A DNA stretch of 64,000 bases from Paraliobacillus zengyii (GCF_003268595.1 NZ_CP029797.1:2749501-2813500); one strand, 5' to 3'; shown: positions 30,388 through 42,070, numbered from the stretch's first letter. Notes: generated by a model from the sequence alone, not told the origin. Translations and numbers: made by a program.

Positions 30388-30444
30388 ACATCGATTTACT
30401 AATATATAAAGAAGCACGTCTTTATAATTAGTAACTATCGATGT
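30388..30444 (-). terminator. whiA terminator
   Basis: A long imperfect stem: ACATCGAT, TTACTAAT and a following TAAAGA pair with TCTTTA, ATTAGTAA and ATCGATGT, then TTTTTTATC on the minus strand. Confidence 0.85.
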
Positions 30445-30461
30445 GGGTCTACATTACTTTA

Positions 30462-31406
30462 TTACATTTGTTGTTGATTCGAACGCAAGTGTTCTGCAAA
30501 CTCATCAATTTTCTTGAGTCGATGGTTAATACCTGATTTACTAATCTTACCACCAGATACTAATTCCCCTAGTTCTTTTAAAGATAAGTCTGCGTTTTGA
30601 ACCCGTAATTGTGCAATTTCTTGAAGTTTGTCTGGTAAAGATTCTAATCCGGCTGTTCGTTCTATGAATTTAATATTTTCTACTTGACGAAACGCTGCAC
30701 CAATTGTTTTATTCAAATTAGCTGTTTCACAATTTACTAGACGATTAACGGAATTTCTCATATCACGCATAATTCGAACATCTTCAAATTTAAATAATGC
30801 ATTATGTGCACCCGTGTAATTTAAAAACTCTGTAATTTTTTCTGCCTCTTTAATGTATGAAATATATCCATTTCTTCTTTCTAAAATACGGGCGTGAAGA
30901 TTAAAAGAATTCATTAATTCACATAAAGAATCATTATGCTCTTGATAAGCATTTGATATTTCTAAATGATAAGAAGATGTCTCAGGATTATTAACCGATC
31001 CTCCTGCTAAAAAGGCGCCCCTTAAATAAGCACGTTTACAACATTTCTTTTTAAGATATTTAGTAGAAATATTTCGTACAAGGGAAAATGGACCATCTAG
31101 AATATCTAATTCCGATAATATCTCTTGTGCCCCTTCTGTCATGCGAACGATATATACGTTATTTTTCTTTAATTTCATTTTCTTTCGTACAAGTAACTTT
31201 ATTGGATAGTTATATAAAGATTTTATTAGGGTATAGATGCGACGGGCTATTGCAGCGTTTTCCGTTTGTACATCCAATACATATTCATGTCGAGAGAAAG
31301 AAATTGCACCGTTCATTCTTATTAAGGCAGCAAGTTCTGATTCTATACAACACGTTTTATTATCAATTTGTGTTAATTCCTTTTTAATTTCAGATGCAAA
31401 AGACAT
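30462..31406 (-). CDS. whiA: DNA-binding protein WhiA
   Basis: A 314-residue protein with an N-terminal domain derived from LAGLIDADG endonucleases but without catalytic acids ([21 protein letters not shown] is the recognisable segment) and a C-terminal helix-turn-helix ([28 protein letters not shown]). In Bacillus it affects cell division, nucleoid layout and metabolism. It is the last gene of the nudix-rapZ-yvcK-whiA series, 28 bp after yvcK. Confidence 0.97.
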   Translation of the reverse strand: MSFASEIKKELTQIDNKTCCIESELAALIRMNGAISFSRHEYVLDVQTENAAIARRIYTLIKSLYNYPIKLLVRKKMKLKKNNVYIVRMTEGAQEILSELDILDGPFSLVRNISTKYLKKKCCKRAYLRGAFLAGGSVNNPETSSYHLEISNAYQEHNDSLCELMNSFNLHARILERRNGYISYIKEAEKITEFLNYTGAHNALFKFEDVRIMRDMRNSVNRLVNCETANLNKTIGAAFRQVENIKFIERTAGLESLPDKLQEIAQLRVQNADLSLKELGELVSGGKISKSGINHRLKKIDEFAEHLRSNQQQM

Positions 31407-31434
31407 TTTTTCACCTTCCTGTCTTACTTCTCCA

Positions 31435-32388
31435 TTATCCTACTAAGTTACTTAAAATTTTCGCCACTTTTCCAGTATCATGACGTAACATTTTTTTAGT
31501 ATAATCAATGATATCAGCTTCAATAATTTCTAAACCCATTTCAATTAGGCGATCCGTATCATAGATGACTGGTTCGGCATTCTCTTTTGCATATTTTTTT
31601 TGCAAACTTTCATCAATTGGTTTGTTATGGACGAGTACAGAATGAATACAACCTTCTCCTACATGCTGTGTAATTGCTTTGACATGATCAGCAGCCGTAT
31701 ATCCTGTTGTTTCTCCTTCTTGTGTCATAACATTACAAACATATACTACTTTACCTCTAGCATCTCTTAACGCATCACCAATTTCCGGTACAATTAAATT
31801 CGGCATTGTACTCGTATACAAACTTCCAGGTGCAATCACTACTAAATCTGCTTCTTTAATAGCAACAATCGCTTCTGGTAATGGCAATACGATCTCCGGC
31901 TTTAAAAATACACGTTTAATTACTTTTCCAGCAAGCGGAATATTTGATTCACCTGCTATAATTTCACCGTCTTCCATTTCGGCATGCAAAAACATATTTT
32001 GATTAGCGATCGGATATATATTACCTTTTACATTCAAGACGCGGGATATTTCCTTAATTCCATCATAAAAGTCTCCTGTAACAGATGTCATTGCAGCTAA
32101 TAATAAATTCCCCATTGAATGTCCAGATAATCCATTGCCATTCACAAAACGATGTTGAAACAGCTGTAATAACATAGGTTCTACTTCTGATAAAGCAGCA
32201 ATGACATTTCGAATATCTCCAGGAGCAGGCATTGACATTTCCGTTCGTAATCTTCCAGAACTTCCTCCATCATCAGCAACTGTTACAATTGCTGATAAAT
32301 CAATCGGATACTCTTTTAATCCACGTAATAGCACAGGCATTCCTGTTCCACCACCTATCACTACTACATTTTGCTTCCTATCCATCAT
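31435..32388 (-). CDS. yvcK: Gluconeogenesis factor YvcK (GlmR)
   Basis: A 317-residue CofD-like protein that binds UDP-GlcNAc and helps route carbon into the cell wall when growing on gluconeogenic substrates. N-terminal [34 protein letters not shown] and DIRNVIAAL are family hallmarks; [14 protein letters not shown] and [14 protein letters not shown] follow. The ATG-ATG start lies 3 bp after the rapZ stop, with AAAGGGAC spanning the junction, so translation is coupled. Confidence 0.96.
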   Translation of the reverse strand: MMDRKQNVVVIGGGTGMPVLLRGLKEYPIDLSAIVTVADDGGSSGRLRTEMSMPAPGDIRNVIAALSEVEPMLLQLFQHRFVNGNGLSGHSMGNLLLAAMTSVTGDFYDGIKEISRVLNVKGNIYPIANQNMFLHAEMEDGEIIAGESNIPLAGKVIKRVFLKPEIVLPLPEAIVAIKEADLVVIAPGSLYTSTMPNLIVPEIGDALRDARGKVVYVCNVMTQEGETTGYTAADHVKAITQHVGEGCIHSVLVHNKPIDESLQKKYAKENAEPVIYDTDRLIEMGLEIIEADIIDYTKKMLRHDTGKVAKILSNLVG

Positions 32389-32391
32389 ATA

Positions 32392-33276
32392 TTAATGTCC
32401 CTTTCTCTTGTCAATATCTCGATGACTCACATGTGTCACATATTGTGATGCAAAATGACTTTTTAAAAACTCAGCAAGTGCAACAGAGCGATGTTGACCA
32501 CCAGTACAGCCAATTGCAATTACAAGCTGACTCTTCCCTTCTTTCTTATATTGAGGCAACATGAATGTAAGTAAATCAACTATTTTTTCTATAAATTTCT
32601 GTGTATCGGACCATTTAAATACATAGGAAGCTACTTCTTTATTCAATCCAGTTAAAGGTCGCATATTTTCTACGTAATGTGGATTAGGTAAAAAACGTAC
32701 GTCGAATACTAAATCGGCATCAATTGGAAGCCCATATTTAAATCCAAAAGAGACCGCATGAACAGCAAATATCTTTTGCTCGTCTTCACCATATTTACTA
32801 ACAATTTTATCGCGCAACTCTTTTGGCTTTAAGTTTGTCGTGTCAATGAAGTATTGCGCTCTTCCCCTTAATTCATCCAGCATCATACGTTCCTGTTTAA
32901 TACCATCCAGTGGTAATCCATCAGGTGCAAGTGGATGAGATCGTCTTGTTTCTTTATATCTAGATACGAGCATCTTTTCTTGTGCATCTAAAAATAAAAT
33001 ATGCTCTTCTAGCCAATCTGCTTTACCCAAATTATCCAACGCTTCAAATAATGTATCAAAAAACTCTCGCCCTCTTAGATCCATTACTAATGCAACTTTA
33101 TGAATGTTGTTACTCGCATCCTTCATTAATTCTAAAAATTTAGGAAGTAATGCTGGGGGTAAATTATCCACACAATAGTAGCCTAAGTCTTCAAAGCTTT
33201 GGACAGCAACTGTTTTACCAGCTCCAGACATGCCTGTAATAATGACTAACTTTGTTTCTTGCTCTTTGGCCATCAT
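32392..33276 (-). CDS. rapZ: RapZ-family RNase adapter / nucleotide-binding protein YvcJ
   Basis: A 294-residue P-loop protein: Walker A in [13 protein letters not shown], a Walker B-like VALVMDLRG, and the C-terminal block with [13 protein letters not shown] and [17 protein letters not shown] conserved in the RapZ/YvcJ family. In Bacillus it hydrolyses GTP and affects competence; in enterobacteria it guides RNase E to glmZ. Operon position beside yvcK matches Bacillus. Confidence 0.95.
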   Translation of the reverse strand: MMAKEQETKLVIITGMSGAGKTVAVQSFEDLGYYCVDNLPPALLPKFLELMKDASNNIHKVALVMDLRGREFFDTLFEALDNLGKADWLEEHILFLDAQEKMLVSRYKETRRSHPLAPDGLPLDGIKQERMMLDELRGRAQYFIDTTNLKPKELRDKIVSKYGEDEQKIFAVHAVSFGFKYGLPIDADLVFDVRFLPNPHYVENMRPLTGLNKEVASYVFKWSDTQKFIEKIVDLLTFMLPQYKKEGKSQLVIAIGCTGGQHRSVALAEFLKSHFASQYVTHVSHRDIDKRKGH

Positions 33277-33300
33277 CCATCTCTCCCTGTTTAAAGTGTG

Positions 33301-33445
33301 TGTTCAAAAAGTCGGTAAATTAGAAGCAAGCAGGTCGAGGCGGCGAAGCTTCTGAGGACCGAAGTGTAGGTTTTCCCTACATGAGGACCGGAAGAACAAG
33401 CCAACGAAGAGATGCGCCGCTTATCATTTAGTGACTTTTTGAACA
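33301..33445. repeat. 145-bp intergenic element with 13-bp terminal inverted repeats
   Basis: It begins TGTTCAAAAAGTC and ends GACTTTTTGAACA, a perfect 13-bp terminal inverted repeat, with an inner hairpin around GTGTAGG/CCTACAT flanked by GAGGACCG repeats. There is no ORF. It looks like a miniature mobile or REP-like element lying between rapZ and the nudix gene. I have seen similar ends between genes in other Bacillaceae, from memory only. Confidence 0.75.
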
Positions 33446-33460
33446 TCCTCTTAAAGATCA

Positions 33461-33913
33461 TTAGTCTAAGTTATACTTCAACACTTTGTAGTCTTTTGTA
33501 TACTCAAAACTTCCATATACAAGCTGAGAATGATTTAATAACTGCTGATGTATATATTTATCACTTGGTGCCATCGGCTTTTCTAATACTTTATTAATTG
33601 GCACCCATTCTAATTCTCCTTCATCACAAAAGTCAACCAAGTGTCCTTCATAATGATCACAAATAAACGTAAACATCATCCATTCACTTATGACCGCTCC
33701 CTCATTGCTTTTAATCATTGAGAAAACACCTCGCAGCTGAGGAGTTTGTAATATTAGACCTGTTTCTTCACGATATTCTCTTACAACTGAATCTTTTATT
33801 GATTCTTTTAGTTCCATCTTACCGCCAGGCATTGCATACCAGCCATGGCTCGGTTTTTTTAATAATAAAATATGATCATTATGCCTTAATATACAGTTTG
33901 TTATCCGTTGCAA
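33461..33913 (-). CDS. Nudix hydrolase (YvcI-like)
   Basis: A 150-residue hydrolase of nucleoside diphosphates linked to other groups. The Nudix box starts GGKMELKESIKDSVVREY and continues with REETGL, giving the Mg2+-binding E-x-x-E-E core. The start is TTG at 33911-33913, with GAGTG upstream. In Bacillus the counterpart (yvcI) opens the rapZ-yvcK-whiA-crh operon; here the 145-bp repeat element lies between it and rapZ. Substrate unknown; it could act as an 8-oxo-dGTP-type pyrophosphatase. Confidence 0.9.
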   Translation of the reverse strand: MQRITNCILRHNDHILLLKKPSHGWYAMPGGKMELKESIKDSVVREYREETGLILQTPQLRGVFSMIKSNEGAVISEWMMFTFICDHYEGHLVDFCDEGELEWVPINKVLEKPMAPSDKYIHQQLLNHSQLVYGSFEYTKDYKVLKYNLD

Positions 33914-34001
33914 ATCAATTCACTCTTTCTATAGCAATATATACTATTATACTATATCTCCGATCCCCTATCTAATTTAAAATTCACTTTTCGTTTGATG
34001 G

Positions 34002-34032
34002 CAAAAAAAATACACAGGCAATATCGCCTGTG
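34002..34032 (-). terminator. trxB terminator
   Basis: CACAGGC (34013-34019) pairs with GCCTGTG (34026-34032), then T8 on the minus strand. Confidence 0.85.
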
Positions 34033-34149
34033 CAAACTATATTAAAAAAGGGGGTTAATTAGTTACTTATAGTATAACCAAACTTTATTGCATCCGTATT
34101 ACAGGAGAGTTAAAATGCAATGACTTTATATTATCTTTTTATGACGGAT

Positions 34150-35133
<984 letters not shown>

Positions 35134-35214
35134 TTATTATACCCATTATCGTATATAAATTAGTGCGCGTCTATTATTCTGCTCAATATTAATTAAATGA
35201 GAAATACTTCTATT

Positions 35215-36228
35215 CTATTGTTCTATTTCCCATGGAAGTGGTTCTGATTTTAGAAGAGGATGTTGCTTACATCCCTCATTCCAAATGCGCTCAGATTGAA
35301 TTCTATCTCCAACTTGATATGCTGTAATACTGAAGTATTTGTAATACCTCATATGTCCTTTTACTTTTGATTTTGCTAAGCGAATAAATCGTTGGTATGC
35401 ATATTGATAATACTTTATTTGTGCAAGAGTAGTAGCTATTCGTAATTTTTGTTCTTCATGAATCGGATAAACATTCATAAGGGTACCTTGTAATCGGTCA
35501 ACTTTTTCAACTTCTTGTCGTTCATAATAAAATAAGATTAAATTAGTTCGTACAAAAATAGACTGTGGATCTTTTTCTAACCACTTTTCCTCTATCCGTA
35601 TTGCTTCTTCCTGATCTCCCGAATAAAAGAGTGCATAACAGTATTCATGTTTAGCAGTTTGATGGTCTGGAAACAGTGCCATCATTTCTTTTAATAGTGG
35701 CATTGCAAGTTCCCATTCTTGTCTTTCCAAATGATAAAATGCAGTTTCTTGATAAACCAATAGTTCATCTTCTTCTTCCAACCAATCATCATCTTCGTCA
35801 GCACCAATATCTAAAACAGTTAATAATTGCTCTGTTTCTTCTTTAAATTCACCAGCTGGGTCTTTTTCTAAATATAAATCCGCATATTTTTTTGCATCTT
35901 TTAATAAACCTAAATGCGCATAATTATTAGCAATTAGATAATAACATTCGAGATAGTCATCTCCATGTTCCTTAATGATGCCTGTTAATATTTGATTAGC
36001 CGTATGATAAGAGCCAATTTCAGTATATATAATTGATATTTGACAAGGGTATATTGCTTCTTCTGGATCTGCCTCTGTCGCTTTTTTGAGCCATTTTAAT
36101 GCAATGTCAAATTTTCGTTTATAAAAGGCGTCTACACCTTTTGAGAAATAAAAATCACCTTCAGGAATAAATGGGATGACATTATCTTTTGTTTTATATT
36201 GCGTATCTGTATCTTCTGTTATTGTCAT
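35215..36228 (-). CDS. Tetratricopeptide-repeat protein (YvcD-like)
   Basis: A 337-residue, all-helical protein. TPR-like helix pairs are visible around GVDAFYKRKFDIALKWLKKA (34-aa type spacing), YLIANNYAHLGLLKDAKKYA, and again in the C-terminal half (AFYHLERQEWELAMPLLKEM and following). An acidic linker (EDDDWLEEEDE, near 148) separates two repeat blocks. No catalytic motif, signal peptide or membrane span, so a cytosolic scaffold is likely. Position next to trxB matches yvcD of Bacillus; role not known. Confidence 0.85.
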   Translation of the reverse strand: MTITEDTDTQYKTKDNVIPFIPEGDFYFSKGVDAFYKRKFDIALKWLKKATEADPEEAIYPCQISIIYTEIGSYHTANQILTGIIKEHGDDYLECYYLIANNYAHLGLLKDAKKYADLYLEKDPAGEFKEETEQLLTVLDIGADEDDDWLEEEDELLVYQETAFYHLERQEWELAMPLLKEMMALFPDHQTAKHEYCYALFYSGDQEEAIRIEEKWLEKDPQSIFVRTNLILFYYERQEVEKVDRLQGTLMNVYPIHEEQKLRIATTLAQIKYYQYAYQRFIRLAKSKVKGHMRYYKYFSITAYQVGDRIQSERIWNEGCKQHPLLKSEPLPWEIEQ

Positions 36229-36354
36229 ATGTCTCCCCCAAATTACACAAAAACAACAAAGCTTCTATGAAAATTTTTGTTACCCGAGTGAAGTATATCA
36301 CATTTTCTTATTGCATTAAATGAGGAAACATTGTTTAATTTGTTTTTTTACCTA

Positions 36355-36380
36355 AAAAAGCTTGACAAATATCAAGTTTT
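36355..36380 (-). terminator. glpD terminator
   Basis: AAAACTTGA pairs with TCAAGCTTTT around a 6-nt loop, followed by T residues on the minus strand; 14 bp beyond the glpD stop. Confidence 0.65.
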
Positions 36381-36394
36381 TAACAAAATAGTGG

Positions 36395-38053
36395 TTATTT
36401 GTTCGTATGATTGGTCATTTCTTTAATTCCTTGCATTAGCTCGCGGTGATAGTAGGCTCTTTCTTCTGAATTCCAGTAAAGTTCACTTTGTAAATAATCC
36501 AACACACCGCGTGCATTTCGTTTAACAGTAGTTATATCAAACAGCAAGGCACCCGTTCGTCGAATGAAAAAGTCTTGTGGTTTGTATATGCATTCTTCTT
36601 GAAGACTATAAACAAGTTCAGAGAAAACGATAGGATCAACACCATACCTAAGAGCTTCTGCTTTAAAATTACGATAATACTCCCAAATTTTCACTACATT
36701 TGAACCATAACGATCGATATACTTTATCTTTGTTTTTTTATCTATTTCTATATCTTTTATCTCTATCAATTGTTCTTGTTTAAAAAGTGTAAAACCTTTT
36801 GAACCATTAACATCTCCACCAGAGATTGGAATCCGTTTTGTATCAGATTTGGAGTATAAGATGCCAATTTCTTGTTTGAATTGCTTTACAATTTCATCTA
36901 CTACATTTTCAGCCATCTTACGATAAGCTATTAATTTACCACCAGCAATGGATATAAGTCCTGATGGCGAAACAAATATTTCATCTTTTCGTGATATTGA
37001 ACTAGGATCTTTGCCATCTTTAGCAATTAGCGGTCGTAAACCAGCCCAACTAGATTCTATTTTCATTTCATCTACTTGTAATGTGGGAAAGATGTGATGA
37101 ATTGCTTCCAATAAATACGTACGATCAGCCTCATCTACAGTCGGGTTAAAAATATCTCCCTTATAAACAGTATCGGTTGTTCCAACATATGTTTTTTCGT
37201 CACGTGGTATAGCGAATATCATTTTGCCATCTTTATGATCAAAGTAAATTGCTTGTTGTAATGGGAAATCTTTTTGATCAAATACGAGGTGAACACCCTT
37301 TGTTAAATGCAACGATTTTTCTTGTTTGGAATTATCCATTTCTCTAATTGTATCAACCCATGGACCCGTTGCATTCACAATTTTTTTTGCGAATACTTGG
37401 TACGTTTCTCCTGTAATTTGATCTTCTAATTCTACTCCGTTTGCTTTACCTGTTTCATCATAAAGCAAGTTAGACACTTTGATATAGTTCATTGCTTTTG
37501 TGCCTAACTCGACTGCCTTTTTGACTACCTCAATTGTTAAACGAGCATCATCTGTTTTATACTCAACATAATAGCCAGCACCTCTTAAATGTGCACGTTG
37601 TAATAGTGGCTCTTTTTCTAGTGTTTGTTTTTTGGAAAGCATTTGATGACGCTCTTGTTTTTTTACTCCAGCTAAGAAATCATATAATTGTAGTGCTAAT
37701 CTTGCTTTTATTGGTGTAAGTTTACTTTTTTGGTAGAGTGGTAATAACATTGTTTCTGGTTTTGTAAGATGGGGACCGTTCTCGTAGACAATTGTTCTTT
37801 CTTTCCCAACTTCAGTGACTACTTTTGCTTCACTATGTTCCACATACCGGAGACCACCGTGAATTAGTTTTGTCGATCGACTTGATGTCCCTTCAGCGAA
37901 ATCTTGCATATCGACTAGAGCTGTTCTCATGCCTCTCGACGTAGCGTCTAAAGCAATACCTGCTCCAGTGATCCCTCCACCAATAACAAATACATCATAT
38001 GATTCACTTGCTAATGCTTCACACATTTCTTGACGATATATATTCGAAAACAT
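36395..38053 (-). CDS. glpD: Aerobic glycerol-3-phosphate dehydrogenase
   Basis: A 552-residue membrane-associated flavoenzyme that oxidises glycerol-3-phosphate to dihydroxyacetone phosphate and reduces quinone. It has the FAD loop VFVIGGGITGAGIALDA, the GlpD signature EGTSSRSTKLIHGGLRYVEH, and ISIAGGKLIAYRKMAENVVD. ATG follows AAAGGGGG. glpF and glpK, its usual neighbours, are not nearby. A hairpin 41 bp upstream could be the terminator of the preceding operon or a leader for GlpP-type antitermination. Confidence 0.96.
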   Translation of the reverse strand: MFSNIYRQEMCEALASESYDVFVIGGGITGAGIALDATSRGMRTALVDMQDFAEGTSSRSTKLIHGGLRYVEHSEAKVVTEVGKERTIVYENGPHLTKPETMLLPLYQKSKLTPIKARLALQLYDFLAGVKKQERHQMLSKKQTLEKEPLLQRAHLRGAGYYVEYKTDDARLTIEVVKKAVELGTKAMNYIKVSNLLYDETGKANGVELEDQITGETYQVFAKKIVNATGPWVDTIREMDNSKQEKSLHLTKGVHLVFDQKDFPLQQAIYFDHKDGKMIFAIPRDEKTYVGTTDTVYKGDIFNPTVDEADRTYLLEAIHHIFPTLQVDEMKIESSWAGLRPLIAKDGKDPSSISRKDEIFVSPSGLISIAGGKLIAYRKMAENVVDEIVKQFKQEIGILYSKSDTKRIPISGGDVNGSKGFTLFKQEQLIEIKDIEIDKKTKIKYIDRYGSNVVKIWEYYRNFKAEALRYGVDPIVFSELVYSLQEECIYKPQDFFIRRTGALLFDITTVKRNARGVLDYLQSELYWNSEERAYYHRELMQGIKEMTNHTNK

Positions 38054-38093
38054 AGCCTACCCCCTTTCTCTATTTCTCTAGAAATATAGGAAA

Positions 38094-38119
38094 ACGCGAG
38101 AAACAATTTTGTTTCGCGC
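38094..38119 (-). terminator. Terminator or leader hairpin upstream of glpD
   Basis: CGCG and GAAACAA pair with TTGTTTC and CGCG with one mismatch, then TTTTCC on the minus strand. It lies 20 bp after the yvoF-like gene and 41 bp before glpD. Confidence 0.6.
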
Positions 38120-38138
38120 GCAGTTTATGATTATTTAC

Positions 38139-38672
38139 TTATGCATGATCTTTAAAAAAATCATCTTGTTTTAACCTATTTTTCATTTCTTCTTCCGAGT
38201 AAATTAACCGCATCGGATTTCCACCTACAAATGTCCCACTCGTTACATCCTTATGTACAACTGTACCTGCGGCTATAACTGCGCCATCACCGATCGTAAC
38301 ACCAGGTAATATAATACTGTTGGCACCAATCATCACTTCATCGCCTATTGAAACATTTCCTAAACGATATTCTTTAATTAAGTATTCATGTGCGAGAATA
38401 GTTGTATTATATCCTATAACCGTGTTTTTTCCTACAGATATGCGTTCTGGAAACATAATATCTAACATAACCATTAAAGCAAAAGCTGTTTGATCGCCAA
38501 CTTTCATTCTCAAAAAAGTTCGATACAACCAATTTTTTAATGATAGAACTGGCGTGTATCTTGCCAGTTGAATCACAATAAAATTTTTAATCACTTTCCA
38601 AAAAGGAACTGTTTTGTAAATATGCCATAATGAATTTGCACCTTTTACAGAATAGCGTTCCGTGTTTCGCAT
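38139..38672 (-). CDS. Hexapeptide-repeat acetyltransferase (YvoF-like)
   Basis: A 177-residue left-handed beta-helix acetyltransferase. Hexapeptide repeats run from about 75 to 160: ISVGKNTVIGYNTTILAHEY, VSIGDEVMIGANSIILPGVT, IGDGAVIAAGTVVHKDVTSG. A basic N-terminal segment with a possible amphipathic helix precedes them. It lies 3 bp after ppaX at the end of the hprK-lgt-yvoD-ppaX group. The acceptor is unknown; cell-wall or sugar acceptors are typical. Confidence 0.9.
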   Translation of the reverse strand: MRNTERYSVKGANSLWHIYKTVPFWKVIKNFIVIQLARYTPVLSLKNWLYRTFLRMKVGDQTAFALMVMLDIMFPERISVGKNTVIGYNTTILAHEYLIKEYRLGNVSIGDEVMIGANSIILPGVTIGDGAVIAAGTVVHKDVTSGTFVGGNPMRLIYSEEEMKNRLKQDDFFKDHA

Positions 38673-38675
38673 TAT

Positions 38676-39314
38676 CTACACCTCGAGAATCTTTAATAGA
38701 TCGCGCATCTCTTCAAGCATATAATCAGGTTTATAAGCAGCTAAAGCTTCTTTGCCTTTGATAGACCATGCCACTCCTGCCGTTTTTATTCCTGCATTTT
38801 GTCCGGCTTCTATATCATGATAGTTATCTCCTACCATAATTGCATGAAGCGGGTTTGCTTTTAATTGCGTTAATGCTTTAATAATTGGTTCAGGATGTGG
38901 TTTAGCATTTGTAACGTTATCGAGTCCGATCACAATATCAAACGCGTCTTCCATTCCTGTAAGTTTTAGACCAAGTAGAGCCGTATCACGCATTTTTGTC
39001 GTAACAATTCCAAGTTGATAGCCCTTTTCCTTTAATGTCTTAATCGTATCAACGACAGTAGGATAGGCCGTAACATATTTGTCATGATTAGCTAAATTAT
39101 GTTCTCGGTATGTTGCAACCATTGTCTCGACATTATCTGGATCAACTTGCTGTAAACTATCATATAAAGGCGGACCAATAAATGATAATATTTGCTCTCT
39201 CGTATAAGGTGTTTCACTATGTTTTTCTAATGTGTGTGTAAAAGATGCAATAATTAATTCGTTTGTGTCTATCAATGTACCATCTAAATCAAACAGAATC
39301 GTACGAATGTCCAT
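38676..39314 (-). CDS. ppaX: Pyrophosphatase PpaX
   Basis: A 212-residue HAD-family phosphatase with the nucleophile motif [12 protein letters not shown], motif [10 protein letters not shown], the Lys region NAKPHPEPI and motif [18 protein letters not shown]. PpaX hydrolyses the pyrophosphate released when HPr kinase/phosphorylase removes phosphate from P-Ser-HPr, which explains its place in the hprK cluster. It overlaps the preceding gene by 26 bp. Confidence 0.95.
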   Translation of the reverse strand: MDIRTILFDLDGTLIDTNELIIASFTHTLEKHSETPYTREQILSFIGPPLYDSLQQVDPDNVETMVATYREHNLANHDKYVTAYPTVVDTIKTLKEKGYQLGIVTTKMRDTALLGLKLTGMEDAFDIVIGLDNVTNAKPHPEPIIKALTQLKANPLHAIMVGDNYHDIEAGQNAGIKTAGVAWSIKGKEALAAYKPDYMLEEMRDLLKILEV

Positions 39315-40257
39315 CTGCTAATTCTTCCTTTCTTTTTCTCAACTGATTTCGGTTCCAAATGAAGCCGATGCATGCTGTTAAAATAAGTGCAGTAAAGAGC
39401 CGGATCAATAATAGTGGCCAAACTGGTATACCAAGTGGGATAAAAACAAGTGTATCTTCCACAACAGCGTGACAAGACACAAGGAAAATGAAAGCCAAGT
39501 ACATGTCTTTCTTTGACACTCCGTCTTCTTTTACTGCCTGAACCATTACTCCTGCCCCATATGCCAAACCAATTAATAAACCCGCGACTAAAGTCATTGA
39601 AGCATTAGTATTCATACCCATTAGTCTTGTAAATGGTTCTAAACGATCAGATATTTTCTTCATCCAGCCTATTTCACGGAATATTTGTAGTATAACCATT
39701 AATGGTATAACAATAAGTGCAAGTTGCAGTACACTAACAGTTGCCGTCTGGATACCTTCGATTCCTATAGCTAACCAACCTTCAGGAGGAGCAGGATCTG
39801 ATGAAATAAATCCATACTGCGCCAGTTCCTGTCCACCTTCCCAAAAAGTATGGATCATAAATGCAGAAAATAGTGCAAGTGTAATGCGAATACCAACAAC
39901 AATTGGCCATTTAATTCCGACACGTGTTGCAACAGATGACTCAATAAATAAGTTATGAGAGAAAGACAGCATAACTGCCATAATAAACACTTCTCTTACA
40001 GTAAAATCAAAAGAAACAATTGCAGCAATGCCGGCGTACAGATTTAACGTATTACCTAATACTAATGGCACTGCCGCCTCACCAGAAAGACCTATCCAAC
40101 TCATCATTGGAGTCAACACGTCTACAACCCAAGGCAACACAGGTGTGAATTGTAAAATCGTAATAAGCACGGTAATGGGGAATATGACCTTACTTAGTGT
40201 CCATGTTACCTCTAATCCTTGTTTCACACCTCGAATCAGCATCTCTTTCACATTCAA
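39289..40257 (-). CDS. Nucleoside-recognition (Gate) domain membrane protein, YvoD-like
   Basis: A 322-residue polytopic membrane protein with about eight hydrophobic segments. Two Gate-domain halves are visible: [20 protein letters not shown] in the first and [20 protein letters not shown] in the second, each followed by a helix pair and a conserved AYGAG-type stretch. Family members are permease-like; the substrate is not established. It lies 5 bp after lgt and overlaps ppaX, so it belongs to the hprK operon. Confidence 0.85.
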   Translation of the reverse strand: MNVKEMLIRGVKQGLEVTWTLSKVIFPITVLITILQFTPVLPWVVDVLTPMMSWIGLSGEAAVPLVLGNTLNLYAGIAAIVSFDFTVREVFIMAVMLSFSHNLFIESSVATRVGIKWPIVVGIRITLALFSAFMIHTFWEGGQELAQYGFISSDPAPPEGWLAIGIEGIQTATVSVLQLALIVIPLMVILQIFREIGWMKKISDRLEPFTRLMGMNTNASMTLVAGLLIGLAYGAGVMVQAVKEDGVSKKDMYLAFIFLVSCHAVVEDTLVFIPLGIPVWPLLLIRLFTALILTACIGFIWNRNQLRKRKEELADGHSYDSV

Positions 40258-40262
40258 TCCTC

Positions 40263-41093
40263 CTAGACTTTTTTGCCATTATATCGTCTATTGACAGTTT
40301 TTGATTTCCGACGATATGCAATAAGAGCTATACCAACTAGGACAAGCACAATTGAAATGACTTGAGCAGTTCTTAATGTACCAATAATATAGAGGCTATC
40401 TGTACGCATTCCTTCTATGAAATAGCGTCCAATTGAATACCATATAATATAGCTAAGAAATACTTCCCCACGTAAAGGGTTATATTTTCTCAGTATAAGC
40501 AGTAGGATAATACCAATGAAACTTAATACCGATTCATATAGGAAAGTTGGATGGTATAATACACCATCTATGTACATTTGATTTTCTATAAAATCTGGCA
40601 AGAATCGAATGAAATTATCGTAAGCTGCATCTGACACTGGACCGCCATGTGCTTCTTGATTGACAAAATTACCCCAACGACCAATTGCTTGGCCTAAAAG
40701 AAGACCAGGTGCTGCGATATCTGCTAGTTGCCAAAACGACACTTTTTTAACACGAGCGAAGATTATTGCAGTGATCACGGATCCTATTAACGCACCATGT
40801 ATTGCAATTCCACCTTCCCAAACTGCAAAGATGCTCCACCAAGGCCTTCCTTGGTATTGTTCCCATTCAAATATCACATAATAAATTCTGGCTGAGATAA
40901 TTGCGATTGGAAGTGCAAAAATAATTAAGTCTGTAAATATATCTTTCTGCAAACCCAGTCGTTCAGATTCTCTAGTTGCCATCCACAATCCTAAAAATAC
41001 GCCTGATACAATAATGACCGCATACCAATAAATGGTGAATGGTCCTACTTCTATAAAGATTCGATCAATTGGTGGTGATACAGTAAATAGCAA
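40263..41093 (-). CDS. lgt: Prolipoprotein diacylglyceryl transferase
   Basis: A 276-residue membrane enzyme that attaches diacylglycerol to the lipobox Cys of prolipoproteins. The Lgt signature [14 protein letters not shown] (near 138) with the essential Arg, the [20 protein letters not shown]-terminal helix with its conserved Tyr, and the C-terminal [12 protein letters not shown] are all present, with seven or so membrane spans. Second gene of the hprK operon, 23 bp after hprK. Confidence 0.98.
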   Translation of the reverse strand: MLFTVSPPIDRIFIEVGPFTIYWYAVIIVSGVFLGLWMATRESERLGLQKDIFTDLIIFALPIAIISARIYYVIFEWEQYQGRPWWSIFAVWEGGIAIHGALIGSVITAIIFARVKKVSFWQLADIAAPGLLLGQAIGRWGNFVNQEAHGGPVSDAAYDNFIRFLPDFIENQMYIDGVLYHPTFLYESVLSFIGIILLLILRKYNPLRGEVFLSYIIWYSIGRYFIEGMRTDSLYIIGTLRTAQVISIVLVLVGIALIAYRRKSKTVNRRYNGKKV

Positions 41094-41116
41094 AACAAAC
41101 TTCCCCCTTCTTCTTT

Positions 41117-42070
41117 CTAATCTAAGTCAAAATCCGGACCAAGATTTGTCTTCTCTTTTCCAATCATTGTTGTTAATCTTGTTGAGAATTCCTCTGCGGC
41201 ATTAACACCCATTTGTTTTAAACGGAAATTCATTGCTGCAACTTCAATAATAACTGCTAAATTTCTACCTGGACGTACTGGCAAAATCGCTTTTGGCACG
41301 TCTACATCGATAATTTTCATCGTTTCTTCTTCTAATCCTAGTCGATCATACGTTTTTTTATCATCCCAAGATTCTAAATTGATCACATAAGATATTTTTT
41401 TATAGGAGCGAACGGATCCAGCACCAAACAATGTCATAACATTAATAATGCCTAAGCCTCTTATCTCCAATAAATGTTCAATTAGTGGAGGAGAAGAACC
41501 AATTAAACGATCATAATCCTCTTGTCTAATTTCGACACTATCATCTGCTACAAGACGATGTCCTCGTTTTACTAATTCTAAAGCTGTCTCACTTTTCCCG
41601 ACACCACTTTGTCCCATAATTAAAACACCGACACCATAAATATCTACTAATACACCGTGCATTGCTGTGAATGGTGCAAATTTCGCTTCTAAGAAGTTAG
41701 TCAATCTACTTACAACACGTGTGGTTTTATAAGGAGAACGTAATAACGGAACGTTCGCTTCCTCACAAGCATTGATTAATTCATCTGGAACTTCCATCCC
41801 TCTTGATACGACTATTCCTGGTGTTTCATCCGTAGACATTCTTTTCGCACGATCTGTTCTTTCCGCTGAAGAAAGATCCTTATAATAAGAAAGTTCTGTT
41901 TTACCAAGTAATTGTAATCTTTTTTTCGGATAATATCTGAAGTAACCCGTCATTTCAATTCCTGGTCTAGATATATCACTCATAATTATTTCACGCTGTA
42001 AGCCTTCTTTACCAGCTAGTAATTCTAATTTAAATTGATCCAATAAATCTTGCGTGTGAACCTTTGTCAT
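41117..42070 (-). CDS. hprK: HPr kinase/phosphorylase
   Basis: A 317-residue bifunctional enzyme that phosphorylates Ser46 of HPr and Crh and reverses it. N-terminal domain, then Walker [20 protein letters not shown] (near 155), LVADDSVEI with the catalytic Asp, and the HprK signature [20 protein letters not shown]. It heads the hprK-lgt-yvoD-ppaX-yvoF operon. Its substrates HPr and Crh are both encoded in this window. Confidence 0.98.
   Translation of the reverse strand: MTKVHTQDLLDQFKLELLAGKEGLQREIIMSDISRPGIEMTGYFRYYPKKRLQLLGKTELSYYKDLSSAERTDRAKRMSTDETPGIVVSRGMEVPDELINACEEANVPLLRSPYKTTRVVSRLTNFLEAKFAPFTAMHGVLVDIYGVGVLIMGQSGVGKSETALELVKRGHRLVADDSVEIRQEDYDRLIGSSPPLIEHLLEIRGLGIINVMTLFGAGSVRSYKKISYVINLESWDDKKTYDRLGLEEETMKIIDVDVPKAILPVRPGRNLAVIIEVAAMNFRLKQMGVNAAEEFSTRLTTMIGKEKTNLGPDFDLD

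Noticed and set aside
30462..31406. WhiA as another homing endonuclease
   Set aside because: Its N-terminal fold is LAGLIDADG-like, but the catalytic acids are missing, a C-terminal helix-turn-helix is present, and the operon context is that of WhiA.
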